Part shown: in pieces, positions 9,982 through 17,155 of the stretch
Numbering within the stretch: the first letter of the stretch is position 1
How the letters are laid out: each line of letters opens with the position of its first letter
Assembly (NCBI RefSeq): GCF_002847825.1
Contig: NZ_PKIZ01000001.1
Coordinates: forward strand, 122,861 to 186,860
Length of the DNA stretch: 64,000 nt
Direction of reading: 5' to 3'
Source: Kytococcus schroeteri
GTDB lineage: Bacteria > Actinomycetota > Actinomycetes > Actinomycetales > Dermatophilaceae
The notes under the pieces: model-generated
What the model saw: only the letters and a program-made list of their open reading frames with translations
The model's database searches: none
What the model was told of the DNA's origin: nothing
Translations under genes and position numbers: made by a program

Positions 9982-10008
9982 AACGCACGGTGACGTGCGC
10001 GTGTTCCC
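9982..10008 (-). promoter_or_regulatory. Candidate sigma-R/SigH-type promoter of rbpA
   Basis: Reading the minus strand, GGGAAC (10008-10003) is followed after exactly 18 nt by GTT (9984-9982). This fits the GGGAAT-N18/19-GTT consensus of the disulfide-stress sigma factor family. rbpA is a known sigma-R target in Streptomyces, which makes the match credible. It would give a 5' leader of roughly 100 nt. Confidence 0.5.
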
Positions 10009-10117
10009 GGGTGGCCACCCCGATGGGGTGTGAGGTGCCGCTGCAGAGCGGCAATCCGTCAGTGTGCCAGAGGTGCGGTGTTCACCGCCAGTTCACGGCC
10101 CCGTGGCGTGGCACACC

Positions 10118-10753
10118 TCAGCGCGACCACCGGGGCGGGTCGACGATCTCGCCCTCGAGCACCTCGTCCTCCCCCGCCGTGGCGGACCCTGACGTGCCCG
10201 CACCCGGGCGGGGCGGACTCGTGCGCGCGTCGTCGGTGGGGGTGCCGAACCCGGAGGGTCCCGCGGGGCCACTCCCCCAGGCGCCGAAGCCCATCGGCTC
10301 CTCGCCGAAGGGGTCGCCGCCGATGAGGCCGCCGAGGAGCTTCTTCTCCACCACGCGCTGCAGCACCCGGCGCGTGATCGGCCGGGTGAAGGGCACCACG
10401 AGGAACAGGCCCATGGCGTCGGTCACGAAGCCGGGGGCCAGCAGCAGCGTGCCGCCCACCAGCACCAGCGCGGCGTCGGTGAGCTGCCGCGAGAGCTCGT
10501 GGCCGGTGGCCAGGGAGTTCTTGAGCAGCTTCCAGGTGCGCGAGCCCTCGCGCGTGACCAGCCAGGCGCCGAGGCTCGACCAGAAGACGAGCATCAGCAG
10601 TGTCCACCCGATGCCGATCTGCTGGCCGACGCTGATGATGACGGCGACCTCCAGCATCGGCATGACCAGCAGCAGCACGCTGAGGGCCACCATCCAGCGG
10701 GGGCGACGGCGCCGGGTGCGCCCGGCGCCGGAGGAGATCACACGGGGGCTCAC
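10118..10753 (-). CDS. fxsA: FxsA family membrane protein
   Basis: A 211-residue protein with the FxsA core: membrane helices around VALSVLLLVMPMLEVAVIIS, QIGIGWTLLMLVFWSSLGAWLV, the LVGGTLLLAPGFVTDAMGLFLVVP hairpin and the RPITRRVLQRVVEKKL amphipathic tail. About 70 Gly/Pro-rich residues follow to the C terminus, longer than in enterobacterial FxsA (which suppresses F exclusion of phage T7). Its cellular role is unknown. The GTG at 10753 overlaps the stop of the mannose synthase gene by 4 nt (GTGA), so it is translationally coupled; FxsA next to this glycosyltransferase is a conserved actinobacterial arrangement. Confidence 0.85.
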   Translation of the reverse strand: MSPRVISSGAGRTRRRRPRWMVALSVLLLVMPMLEVAVIISVGQQIGIGWTLLMLVFWSSLGAWLVTREGSRTWKLLKNSLATGHELSRQLTDAALVLVGGTLLLAPGFVTDAMGLFLVVPFTRPITRRVLQRVVEKKLLGGLIGGDPFGEEPMGFGAWGSGPAGPSGFGTPTDDARTSPPRPGAGTSGSATAGEDEVLEGEIVDPPRWSR

Positions 10754-11544
10754 CGGTGGCCCAGCTCCTGAGTCCGGCCGCGGCCCAGGGCGCGGCGCAC
10801 CTGGCCGAGGCGGTGCTCCACGGCCCAGCGTGTCACCCGCACCAGCGACTCCTTGACGATGGAGGAGTCCATCTTGGAGTTGCCGCGCTCGCGCTCGATG
10901 AACTCGATCGGCACCTCCACCACGCGCATGCCGGAGCGGACCGCACGCCAGGCCATGTCCACCTGGAAGCAGTAGCCCACCGAGTCCACGGTGGTGAGGT
11001 CCATGGCGCGCAGGGCGCTGGCGCGGTACACGCGGTAGCCGCCGGTGGCGTCGCCCAGCGGCATGCCCAGGGCGATCTTGATGTACAGGTTGCCCGCCAT
11101 CGAGATGATCTTGCGGTCCAGCGGCCAGTTCACGACGCTGCCGCCGGGCACCCAGCGGGAGCCCAGCACCAGGTCGGCACCGCGGTCGGCGGCCTCCAGC
11201 AGCAGGTGCAGCTGCTCGGGCTGGTGGGAGCCGTCGGCGTCCATCTCCACCGCGGCGTCGTAGCCCTGCTCCAGGGCCCACGCGAAGCCGGCGAGATAGG
11301 CGCGTCCGAGGCCCTCCTTGCCCTTGCGGTGCAGCACGTGCACCTGCGGGTCGGCAGCGGCCATGCGGTCGGCGATCTCACCGGTGCCGTCCGGGGAGTT
11401 GTCGTCCAGCACCACCACGTCCACCTGCGGGGTCGCGGCGCGCACGCGCCCGACGATCCACTCGATGTTCTCGGCCTCGTTGTAGGTGGGGATCAGGACG
11501 GCCACGCGCTGCAGGGGCGCGGTGCGGGCGGTGGTCTGGCTCAC
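10750..11544 (-). CDS. ppm1: Polyprenol-phosphate mannosyltransferase (GT2; Ppm1/DPM1 catalytic domain)
   Basis: The 264-residue soluble GT2 enzyme shows AVLIPTYNEAENIEWIVGRV at the N terminus, DDNSPDGTGEIADRM, GLGRAYLAGFAWAL, the metal-binding MDADGSHQPEQL, GSRWVPGGSVVNWPLDRKIIS and the ERERGNSKM motif of dolichol-phosphate mannose synthases. It should transfer mannose from GDP-mannose to polyprenyl phosphate for lipoglycan and protein O-mannosylation at the membrane. In Mycobacterium tuberculosis the same domain is fused to Lnt; here lnt is a separate gene immediately upstream on the same strand. The start is GTG at 11544 with GGAG about 10 nt upstream. Confidence 0.92.
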   Translation of the reverse strand: MSQTTARTAPLQRVAVLIPTYNEAENIEWIVGRVRAATPQVDVVVLDDNSPDGTGEIADRMAAADPQVHVLHRKGKEGLGRAYLAGFAWALEQGYDAAVEMDADGSHQPEQLHLLLEAADRGADLVLGSRWVPGGSVVNWPLDRKIISMAGNLYIKIALGMPLGDATGGYRVYRASALRAMDLTTVDSVGYCFQVDMAWRAVRSGMRVVEVPIEFIERERGNSKMDSSIVKESLVRVTRWAVEHRLGQVRRALGRGRTQELGHR

Positions 11545-11613
11545 GGGGTCTCGTTCTCCATCGGGTCTGGGGTGGTCGCCGGTGCAACACCGGGAGACGT
11601 CCGGGTCATCCCA

Positions 11614-13221
11614 TCATGCCGCGCGGTGTGCGCCGGTCCCCCGAGGGGCCGACGTCGCCGTGGCGCGGCGCGTCAACAGCCCGGCGCTGGTGCCCAGGGC
11701 CGCGACGGCGCCGAGCACCCAGGTGGGCCAGTTGCCCAGGCGGGTGGCCGGCGTGGTCGCGTCGTTGAGCGGGGCGGTCACCGAGAGCAGGGCGGGCTCG
11801 TACAGGCCGGTCTGCGTCCGCCCGTCGTGGGTGGTCAGGGTGCGCCCGTCGGGGCCGATGACGGCGCTGGTGCCCATGGTGCTCACCTGCGCCACCGTGC
11901 GGGCGTGCTCCACGGCCCGCACCCGGCTGATGGCCAGCTGCTGGGTGGACTGGGCGCCGTGGCCGAAGCTCGCGTTGTTGGTGGGCACGAAGAGCATGCC
12001 TGCCCCGCGCTCCACCGGGTCGCGCATGAGGTCGTCGTAGGCCACCTCGAAGCAGATGCCCAGGCCCAGGCGCAGCACCCCGTCCTGTGAGACCTCCCGG
12101 CGCACCGGCAGGTCCATCACCCCCGGGGCGGCGCCGGCCACGAAGTCCTGCGGCACGAGGTCGGCCTTCGCGGTGATCGCCCGGACGAGGGGCCGCAGCG
12201 GCACCCACTCCCCGAAGGGCACGAGGTGCTGCTTGTCGTAGCGGGCCACGGGACCCTGCCCGGGCAGGTACTGCAGCACCGCGTTGCTGGGGCCCGGGCC
12301 GGGCTCGCGCGGGATGGCGCCGAGCAGCATCGGGGCGTCGACGGCCAGGCTCGCCTCGGCCACCAGCTCGGCGGCGCGCTGGTCGGTCAGCGGGTTGGCG
12401 TCGGCGGCGTTCTCCGGCAGCAGCACCACGTCCGGGGCGGGGCGCGTGCCGTCCGCCACCTCGCGGGCGGCCTGCTGCACCAGGGCGGTGTGGTTGGTGA
12501 GCACCTGGCGGGCGCCGTGGTCGAACTGGAAGCCGGTCTGCGGGGCGTCGCCCTGCACCGCCAGCAGCTCGACCTCCGGGCCGGTGGGGGTGCTCAGCGG
12601 CAGCAGCAGCGGCGATGCCGTGAGCGCACCGGCCGCCGCGAGCGACCCGGCCGCATGCCCCCATCGCGCCCGGGCCGCGGCGAGCACGGCGACGGCCAGC
12701 ACTCCCCCGGTGGCGGCCACCCAGGCGGAGAGCCCCGCGGCGGTGAGGTACTGCGCCACCGGCAGCGTGGGGGCGTGGGACTGAGAGAAGGCCAGTCGGG
12801 CCCAGCTGAAGCCGCCCCACGGCTGGGATCCGCGCAGCCACTCCTGGGAGACCCACAGCGCGGCGGTGAGCACGGGCAGGGCCACGGCCTCGGCGGCCGG
12901 CCGCAGCCGGGAGGTCCACCGCTGGGTGGCGGCCAGGGCCCACCCCATCGGCACGAGGTAGACGGCTTGGAAGACCGCGAGGGCGAGCCACGCCTCGACG
13001 CCGAGGTAGACGCCGGACCACGGCAGGAGCGGCACGAAGGTGCACAGGCCGGCCAGCAGGCCCAGCAGGGCGCCGGTGCGCAGCCGGGCACCGCGGGTGG
13101 CCAGGGTGAGGAGCGCGACCCCCGGGGCGGCGGCCCACCAGAGGTCGGCGTCGGGGTGCGCGAGGTACACGAGCGTGCCGCCCACGGCGGCGGCGAGCAC
13201 GCATTGGAGGAGGGCGACCAC
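11614..13221 (-). CDS. lnt: Apolipoprotein N-acyltransferase
   Basis: The 535-residue protein has about six N-terminal membrane helices (to about residue 200) followed by a carbon-nitrogen-hydrolase domain. The catalytic triad positions are visible: Glu in LLPENAADANPL, Lys in RYDKQHLVPFGEWVPLR and Cys in LGICFEVAYDDLM; a last membrane helix (TWVLGAVAALGTSAGLL) anchors the C terminus. It N-acylates the diacylglyceryl-cysteine of lipoproteins, of which this window encodes at least four. I place the start at GTG 13221, because TACACT ends 6 nt before it; the open frame extends further upstream only as Arg-rich noise. It precedes the mannose synthase gene, mirroring the mycobacterial Lnt-Ppm1 fusion. 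Confidence 0.92.
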   Translation of the reverse strand: MVALLQCVLAAAVGGTLVYLAHPDADLWWAAAPGVALLTLATRGARLRTGALLGLLAGLCTFVPLLPWSGVYLGVEAWLALAVFQAVYLVPMGWALAATQRWTSRLRPAAEAVALPVLTAALWVSQEWLRGSQPWGGFSWARLAFSQSHAPTLPVAQYLTAAGLSAWVAATGGVLAVAVLAAARARWGHAAGSLAAAGALTASPLLLPLSTPTGPEVELLAVQGDAPQTGFQFDHGARQVLTNHTALVQQAAREVADGTRPAPDVVLLPENAADANPLTDQRAAELVAEASLAVDAPMLLGAIPREPGPGPSNAVLQYLPGQGPVARYDKQHLVPFGEWVPLRPLVRAITAKADLVPQDFVAGAAPGVMDLPVRREVSQDGVLRLGLGICFEVAYDDLMRDPVERGAGMLFVPTNNASFGHGAQSTQQLAISRVRAVEHARTVAQVSTMGTSAVIGPDGRTLTTHDGRTQTGLYEPALLSVTAPLNDATTPATRLGNWPTWVLGAVAALGTSAGLLTRRATATSAPRGTGAHRAA

Positions 13222-13509
13222 GCCGGGAGTGTAGGCGCGACGCTGGCTGCGTCGCCCCTCGCCCCCGGTACGTCGCCGGCTGACCGTGCGGTGACCGAGA
13301 GGACCACGCCGTTGGGGCCGCGGTCGGGCCGGCTGGGTGCCGACACGTCCACGTTTTCTACTGAGCGTGGTCCTCCCGGTCACCGGGCGCCCCGTGGGGA
13401 GCCATCGGTGATGCGCAGAAACTACCTGCTGGCTGGCGCGAGTCAATCCGGCCCTGACCTGCGCAAACGGACGTTTTCGCAGGTCAGGGGCGGGTGCCTC
13501 GCGGGTGAA
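13222..13509. other. Intergenic space with a palindrome
   Basis: This 288-nt space contains the lnt promoter at its left end (TACACT, 13228-13233 on the minus strand) and the palindrome at 13452-13489 near the amidohydrolase stop. Between them a locally AT-richer stretch (about 13350-13440) holds a weaker pair CCACG...CGTGG. I see no protein gene in it. Confidence 0.6.
13452..13489. repeat. Intergenic palindrome A
   Basis: CCCTGACCTGCG (13452-13463) pairs perfectly with 13478-13489; inside, AAAC (13465-13468) pairs with GTTT (13473-13476) around a GGAC loop, with one C/T mismatch between. It lies just downstream of the amidohydrolase stop. It may simply be that gene's terminator, although the AAAC/GTTT apex is unusual for this genome. 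Confidence 0.6.
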
Positions 13510-15075
13510 CTACATCGTGGGGATTCCGCTGGACTGCGCCAGGTGGCCGTCCACCACGGTGAGCAGGGCCTGCGGCGTGGAGGAGTCCGCCACCCAGTCG
13601 TCGAGATCCCGGGCCTCGGTGGGCACGCGGGTGTCCCAGAGCACCAGGTCGTCCTCGCCGCCGCGGCGCAGGGTGCCCCCGGCCCGCCCGGCGGCGTGCC
13701 ACCCGGCCTGCGTGTGCAGGGCCAGGGCACGCGGCGCGGTGAGCAGGCCGCCGGGGTTCTGCGGGCGCACGCACGAGCGCAGGGCGCCCCACGGGTCCCA
13801 GGGGGTCACCGGGGAGTCCGACCCGAAGCACACCGGCGCGCCGAGCTCGTCCAGGCGGCGCCACGGGTTGGTCTCCTGCCAGCGGCGGCCCAACCGAGTG
13901 GCGTAGAGATCGTCCCCGCCGCCCCACAGGCCCTCGAACATCGGCTGCATGGAGCAGGTGACCCCGAGGCGCGCGAAGGTGCGCATGGCCTGGGGGGAGG
14001 GCAGCTCCACGTGCTCGATGCGGTGGTGCGCGGCGCGCACGGCGGCGTCGCCCAGCTGCCGGGCGGCCTCCTCGAGGGCCTCGGCCGCCACCTGCACCGC
14101 CGCGTCGCCGATGGCGTGGAACCCGCCCTGCACCCCGGCCCGCGTGCAGGCCACCAGGTGCGTGGCGGCCTCCTCGACGGTGAGGTACAGGTCGCCGGTG
14201 GTGTCCGGGGCGTCGCTGTACGGCTCGAGCAGGCCGGCGTTGCGGGCGCCGAAGCTGCCGTCCAGGTAGAGGTCGCCGCCCAGCCCGATGACGCCGAGGG
14301 CCTGCCGCAGGTGGGAGGCGCGCACCGGGTCGTCGACCCACTCCCCCCAGTAGGCGTCCGTGCGTACCGTGCCGGCTCCCCCGGCGTCGACCACGTCGCG
14401 CACGTCGTCGGGGCTGGTGAGATTGGGCGCGCCCATCTCGTGCACCGTGCCCACCCCGGCGCGGGCCGCGGCATCGAGGGCGAAGGCGATGTTGCGGCGG
14501 CGGGCGTCCGGGCCCACGCTCGCCGCCCAGGCGGCCACCACCGCGTCCTGGGCGGCCCGGGTGGCGGTGCCCACGCCGTCCCACCCGTCCTTGCTGGCCA
14601 CCTGGGCCACGGCCGCCAGGGAGGAGGACACCGTGGCGGCGTGCATGTCCACACGCGGGGCGTAGACCACCCCGCCGCCGGAGGCGCGGTCGAGCTCCGC
14701 GGAGGTCATGGCCCGGTTCTCCGCCCAGTGGGTCTCGTCCCAGGAGTGGGCGAACACCGGAGTGCCGGGGCGCTGGCGGGCGGCCTCGGCGATGCGGTCC
14801 AGGGCCTCGCCGACGCTCCGGGTGCCCGCCAGGTCCACCCCGCCGAGCACCTCACCGGTGGCCGAGACGTGCGCGTGGGCGTCCACGAACGCCGGCGTGA
14901 CCAGGCGCCCCTCACCGGCCAGGACGTGGGCGTCGCGCAGCCCGGAGGTGTCCGGCGCCCGGTCGGCCGGACCCAGCCAGGCCACGCGGCCGGCCTCCAG
15001 CACCACGGTCTGCCCCGGCACCGGCAGGGTGTCGGGATTCCACAGCGTGACCTGCTCCAGGACGATCGTCTCCAT
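13510..15075 (-). CDS. Amidohydrolase family protein (YtcJ-like)
   Basis: A 521-residue metal-dependent hydrolase of the amidohydrolase-3/YtcJ group. The N-terminal beta-sandwich (METIVLEQVTLWNPDTLPVP) leads into VTPAFVDAHAHVSATGEV with the HxH metal ligands, then GGFHAIGDAAVQ, HHRIEHVELPSPQAM and CFGSDSPVTPWDPWGALRS, which carry further ligands. Family members remove substituents from C-N bonds (formamide, N-acyl amino acid and related substrates); the true substrate is not deducible. A CACACT hexamer ends 6 nt before the ATG at 15075. Divergent from the YbaK gene. Confidence 0.88.
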   Translation of the reverse strand: METIVLEQVTLWNPDTLPVPGQTVVLEAGRVAWLGPADRAPDTSGLRDAHVLAGEGRLVTPAFVDAHAHVSATGEVLGGVDLAGTRSVGEALDRIAEAARQRPGTPVFAHSWDETHWAENRAMTSAELDRASGGGVVYAPRVDMHAATVSSSLAAVAQVASKDGWDGVGTATRAAQDAVVAAWAASVGPDARRRNIAFALDAAARAGVGTVHEMGAPNLTSPDDVRDVVDAGGAGTVRTDAYWGEWVDDPVRASHLRQALGVIGLGGDLYLDGSFGARNAGLLEPYSDAPDTTGDLYLTVEEAATHLVACTRAGVQGGFHAIGDAAVQVAAEALEEAARQLGDAAVRAAHHRIEHVELPSPQAMRTFARLGVTCSMQPMFEGLWGGGDDLYATRLGRRWQETNPWRRLDELGAPVCFGSDSPVTPWDPWGALRSCVRPQNPGGLLTAPRALALHTQAGWHAAGRAGGTLRRGGEDDLVLWDTRVPTEARDLDDWVADSSTPQALLTVVDGHLAQSSGIPTM

Positions 15076-15141
15076 GGCGCCAGTGTGGGCCAGCAGGCCC
15101 CGGCGCGCGCCGCGACCCACCCGGCTTGGCAGGATCGGGGC

Positions 15142-15633
15142 ATGAGGATCCCCACCACGCCCGCCACGCTCGCCCTCGACGCCGCCGGCGTCCCGTGGAC
15201 CGGCCACGCCTTCGGCCACGAGGACGACGTGGAGGGCTACGGGCAGGAGGCCGCCGAGGCCCTCGGGATCCCCGAGGAGCGCATCTTCAAGACGCTCGTG
15301 GTGGACTCCGGGGCCAAGGGCCGCCACGAGCTGGCCGTCGCCGTGGTGGCCGTGGCCGACCGCCTGGACACCAAGGCCGTGGCGCGTGAGCTGGGGGTGA
15401 AGCGCTGCTCGATGGCGGACGTGGCCGCCGCCGAGCGCGCCACCGGCTACGTGGTGGGTGGCATCTCCCCCTTCGGGCAGAAGACACGCCTTCCGATGCT
15501 CGTGGACCAGCGCATCACCGACCACGGGACCGTGTTCGTCAGCGGAGGGCGCCGCGGCTTCGACGTGGAACTCTCCCCCGACGCGCTGCTCACCGCCACC
15601 GGTGCACGGCTGGCCGACGTGCGGCAGGCCTGA
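15142..15633 (+). CDS. YbaK/EbsC-type aminoacyl-tRNA deacylase
   Basis: A 163-residue protein covering the whole YbaK fold: TPATLALDAAGVPWTGHAF, EERIFKTLVVDS with the conserved Lys, VAVVAVADRLDTKAVARELG, and YVVGGISPFGQKTRLPMLVD. Such proteins hydrolyse mischarged Cys-tRNA(Pro) in trans, protecting translation fidelity. The GGISPFGQ motif favours YbaK over ProX. CAGGAT ends 6 nt before the ATG at 15142, and no Shine-Dalgarno is seen. Convergent with the Lrp-type regulator (6-nt gap), so the two genes must share terminator sequence or read into one another. Confidence 0.88.
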   Translation: MRIPTTPATLALDAAGVPWTGHAFGHEDDVEGYGQEAAEALGIPEERIFKTLVVDSGAKGRHELAVAVVAVADRLDTKAVARELGVKRCSMADVAAAERATGYVVGGISPFGQKTRLPMLVDQRITDHGTVFVSGGRRGFDVELSPDALLTATGARLADVRQA

Positions 15634-15639
15634 GGCGCC

Positions 15640-16104
15640 TCACTCCCCCAGGTGGGCGAAGGCCGTGCGGTTCTCCCACGGCGTGGTGAGCACCATCGTG
15701 GTGGTGGTGGAGCACCGTGCGGTGGAACGGATCTCGGCGATGAGCTCCTCCAGCACGCTGGGCCGGCTGACGCGCACCAGCAGCACGTAACTGGCCGACC
15801 CGGCCACCGACCAGCACGCCTCGATCTCCGTGAGGTGGTGCAGGCGCTCGGGCACGTCGTCCGGGGCGCCGGGGTCGAAGGGCGTCAGCGAGAGCAGCGC
15901 CGTGATCGGCAGACCCGCCGCCTCGGGGTCCACCACCGCCCCGTAGCGGCGGATGACCCCGTTGTCCTCCAGCCGGCGCACGCGCTGGTGGGCCGCGGAG
16001 GTGGACAGGTGCACCCGCTGCGCCAGCTCGGTGTAGCTCATGCGGCCGTCCTGCGAGAGGTGGCTGACGATGGAGCGGTCGGTGGCGTCGAGTTCCTGGG
16101 GCAC
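15640..16104 (-). CDS. Lrp/AsnC family transcriptional regulator
   Basis: The 154-residue protein has an N-terminal helix-turn-helix (DATDRSIVSHLSQDGRMSYTELAQRVHLSTSAAHQRVRRLEDNG is the region, residues about 5-48) and a C-terminal RAM/AsnC ligand domain (ITALLSLTPF..., YVLLVRVSRPSVLEELIAEI). It should bind an amino acid and control transport or metabolism genes, possibly its own promoter. TACGCT (16111-16116, minus strand) ends 6 nt before the GTG at 16104. The divergent exonuclease gene has an identical TACGCT hexamer at 16144-16149, so both promoters lie within 51 nt and regulator binding could affect both. Confidence 0.9.
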   Translation of the reverse strand: MPQELDATDRSIVSHLSQDGRMSYTELAQRVHLSTSAAHQRVRRLEDNGVIRRYGAVVDPEAAGLPITALLSLTPFDPGAPDDVPERLHHLTEIEACWSVAGSASYVLLVRVSRPSVLEELIAEIRSTARCSTTTTMVLTTPWENRTAFAHLGE

Positions 16105-16155
16105 GGGGCCAGCGTAGGCGGCCGGCGTCCGCGCCACGCCGCCTACGCTGAGGGT

Positions 16156-17106
16156 GTGACCGACGCACCACTGATGCTCATCGACGCCGCCAGCCTGTAC
16201 TACCGGGCCTTCCACGGGGTGCCCGACCGTCGCCGCGACCCGGCCGCCCCGCCCACCAACGCCGTGCGGGGTCTGGTGGACATGACCGCCTCCCTCGTGA
16301 CGCACCGCTCCCCCGGCGGCCTGGTGATGTGCTGGGACGACGACTGGCGGCCGGCCTTCCGCGTGGAGGCCATCCCCTCCTACAAGGAGCACCGCCTGGC
16401 GCCCGGCGACACCACGGGCACCACCGAGGACACGCCGCCGGACCTCGTGCCGCAGGTGCCCGTCATCGTGGACCTGCTGGCCGCCCTCGGCATCGCCCGG
16501 GTGGGGGCGCCGGGGTACGAGGCCGACGACGTCATCGGCACGCTGGTGGAGCGCACCGCCGGGCGCCGCCCCGTGGAGGTGGTGACCGGCGACCGCGACC
16601 TCTTCCAGCTCGTGGACGACGCGGCCGGGGTGCGCGTGCTCTACACCGCGCGCGGCGGGGTGCGCGACGCCGACGAGGTGGACGAGTCCTGGCTGGTGCA
16701 GAAGTACGGACTGGCCAGCGGGCGCGCCTACGCGGAGATGGCGGTGCTGCGCGGCGACCCCTCGGACGGACTGCCCGGCGTCAAGGGCATCGGCGAGAAG
16801 ACGGCCGTGCAGCTGCTGGACACCTTCGGGTCGCTCGCCGGCATCACCGAGGCGCTCGACCGCGGCGACGACCGCCTCAAGGGGGCCCGCCGGGCGCGGC
16901 TCGAGGAGGGGCGCGACTACCTCGCCGCAGCGCCCCGGGTGGTCGACGTGGCGCGCGACGCCCCGCTGGAGGTCACCGACGAGGCGCTGGCCCTGCCCCG
17001 GGAGGTGGCCGACCCCGCGGCGCTCGCCGACCTCGTGGAGCGCTACGACCTGGGCGGGCCCGTCGGGCGCCTGCTGGACGCGCTGGGCCTGCCGCCGCTG
17101 GCCTGA
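16156..17106 (+). CDS. 5'-3' exonuclease (Pol I N-terminal domain homologue, stand-alone)
   Basis: This 316-residue protein corresponds to the FEN-like domain of DNA polymerase I without the polymerase. Motifs: LMLIDAASLYYRAFHGVP, IPSYKEHRLAP, GAPGYEADDVIGTLVER, VEVVTGDRDLFQLVDD with the metal-binding acids, and GDPSDGLPGVKGIGEKTAVQLL, the helix-hairpin-helix. It likely removes RNA primers or flaps in repair and replication. TACGCT ends 6 nt before the GTG at 16156. A full polA is presumably elsewhere. Convergent with helY. Confidence 0.9.
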   Translation: MTDAPLMLIDAASLYYRAFHGVPDRRRDPAAPPTNAVRGLVDMTASLVTHRSPGGLVMCWDDDWRPAFRVEAIPSYKEHRLAPGDTTGTTEDTPPDLVPQVPVIVDLLAALGIARVGAPGYEADDVIGTLVERTAGRRPVEVVTGDRDLFQLVDDAAGVRVLYTARGGVRDADEVDESWLVQKYGLASGRAYAEMAVLRGDPSDGLPGVKGIGEKTAVQLLDTFGSLAGITEALDRGDDRLKGARRARLEEGRDYLAAAPRVVDVARDAPLEVTDEALALPREVADPAALADLVERYDLGGPVGRLLDALGLPPLA

Positions 17107-17155
17107 CCGCGGCGACCCCGCACCGGGGAGGGGCGCAGGGCCGACCCAGCCCGGC

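Noticed and set aside
12226..15141. Upstream extension of the YbaK gene giving a 1135-codon frame
   Set aside because: Only the last 163 residues match YbaK; the leaderless-type -10 just before 15142 and the antisense lnt and amidohydrolase genes rule out the extension.
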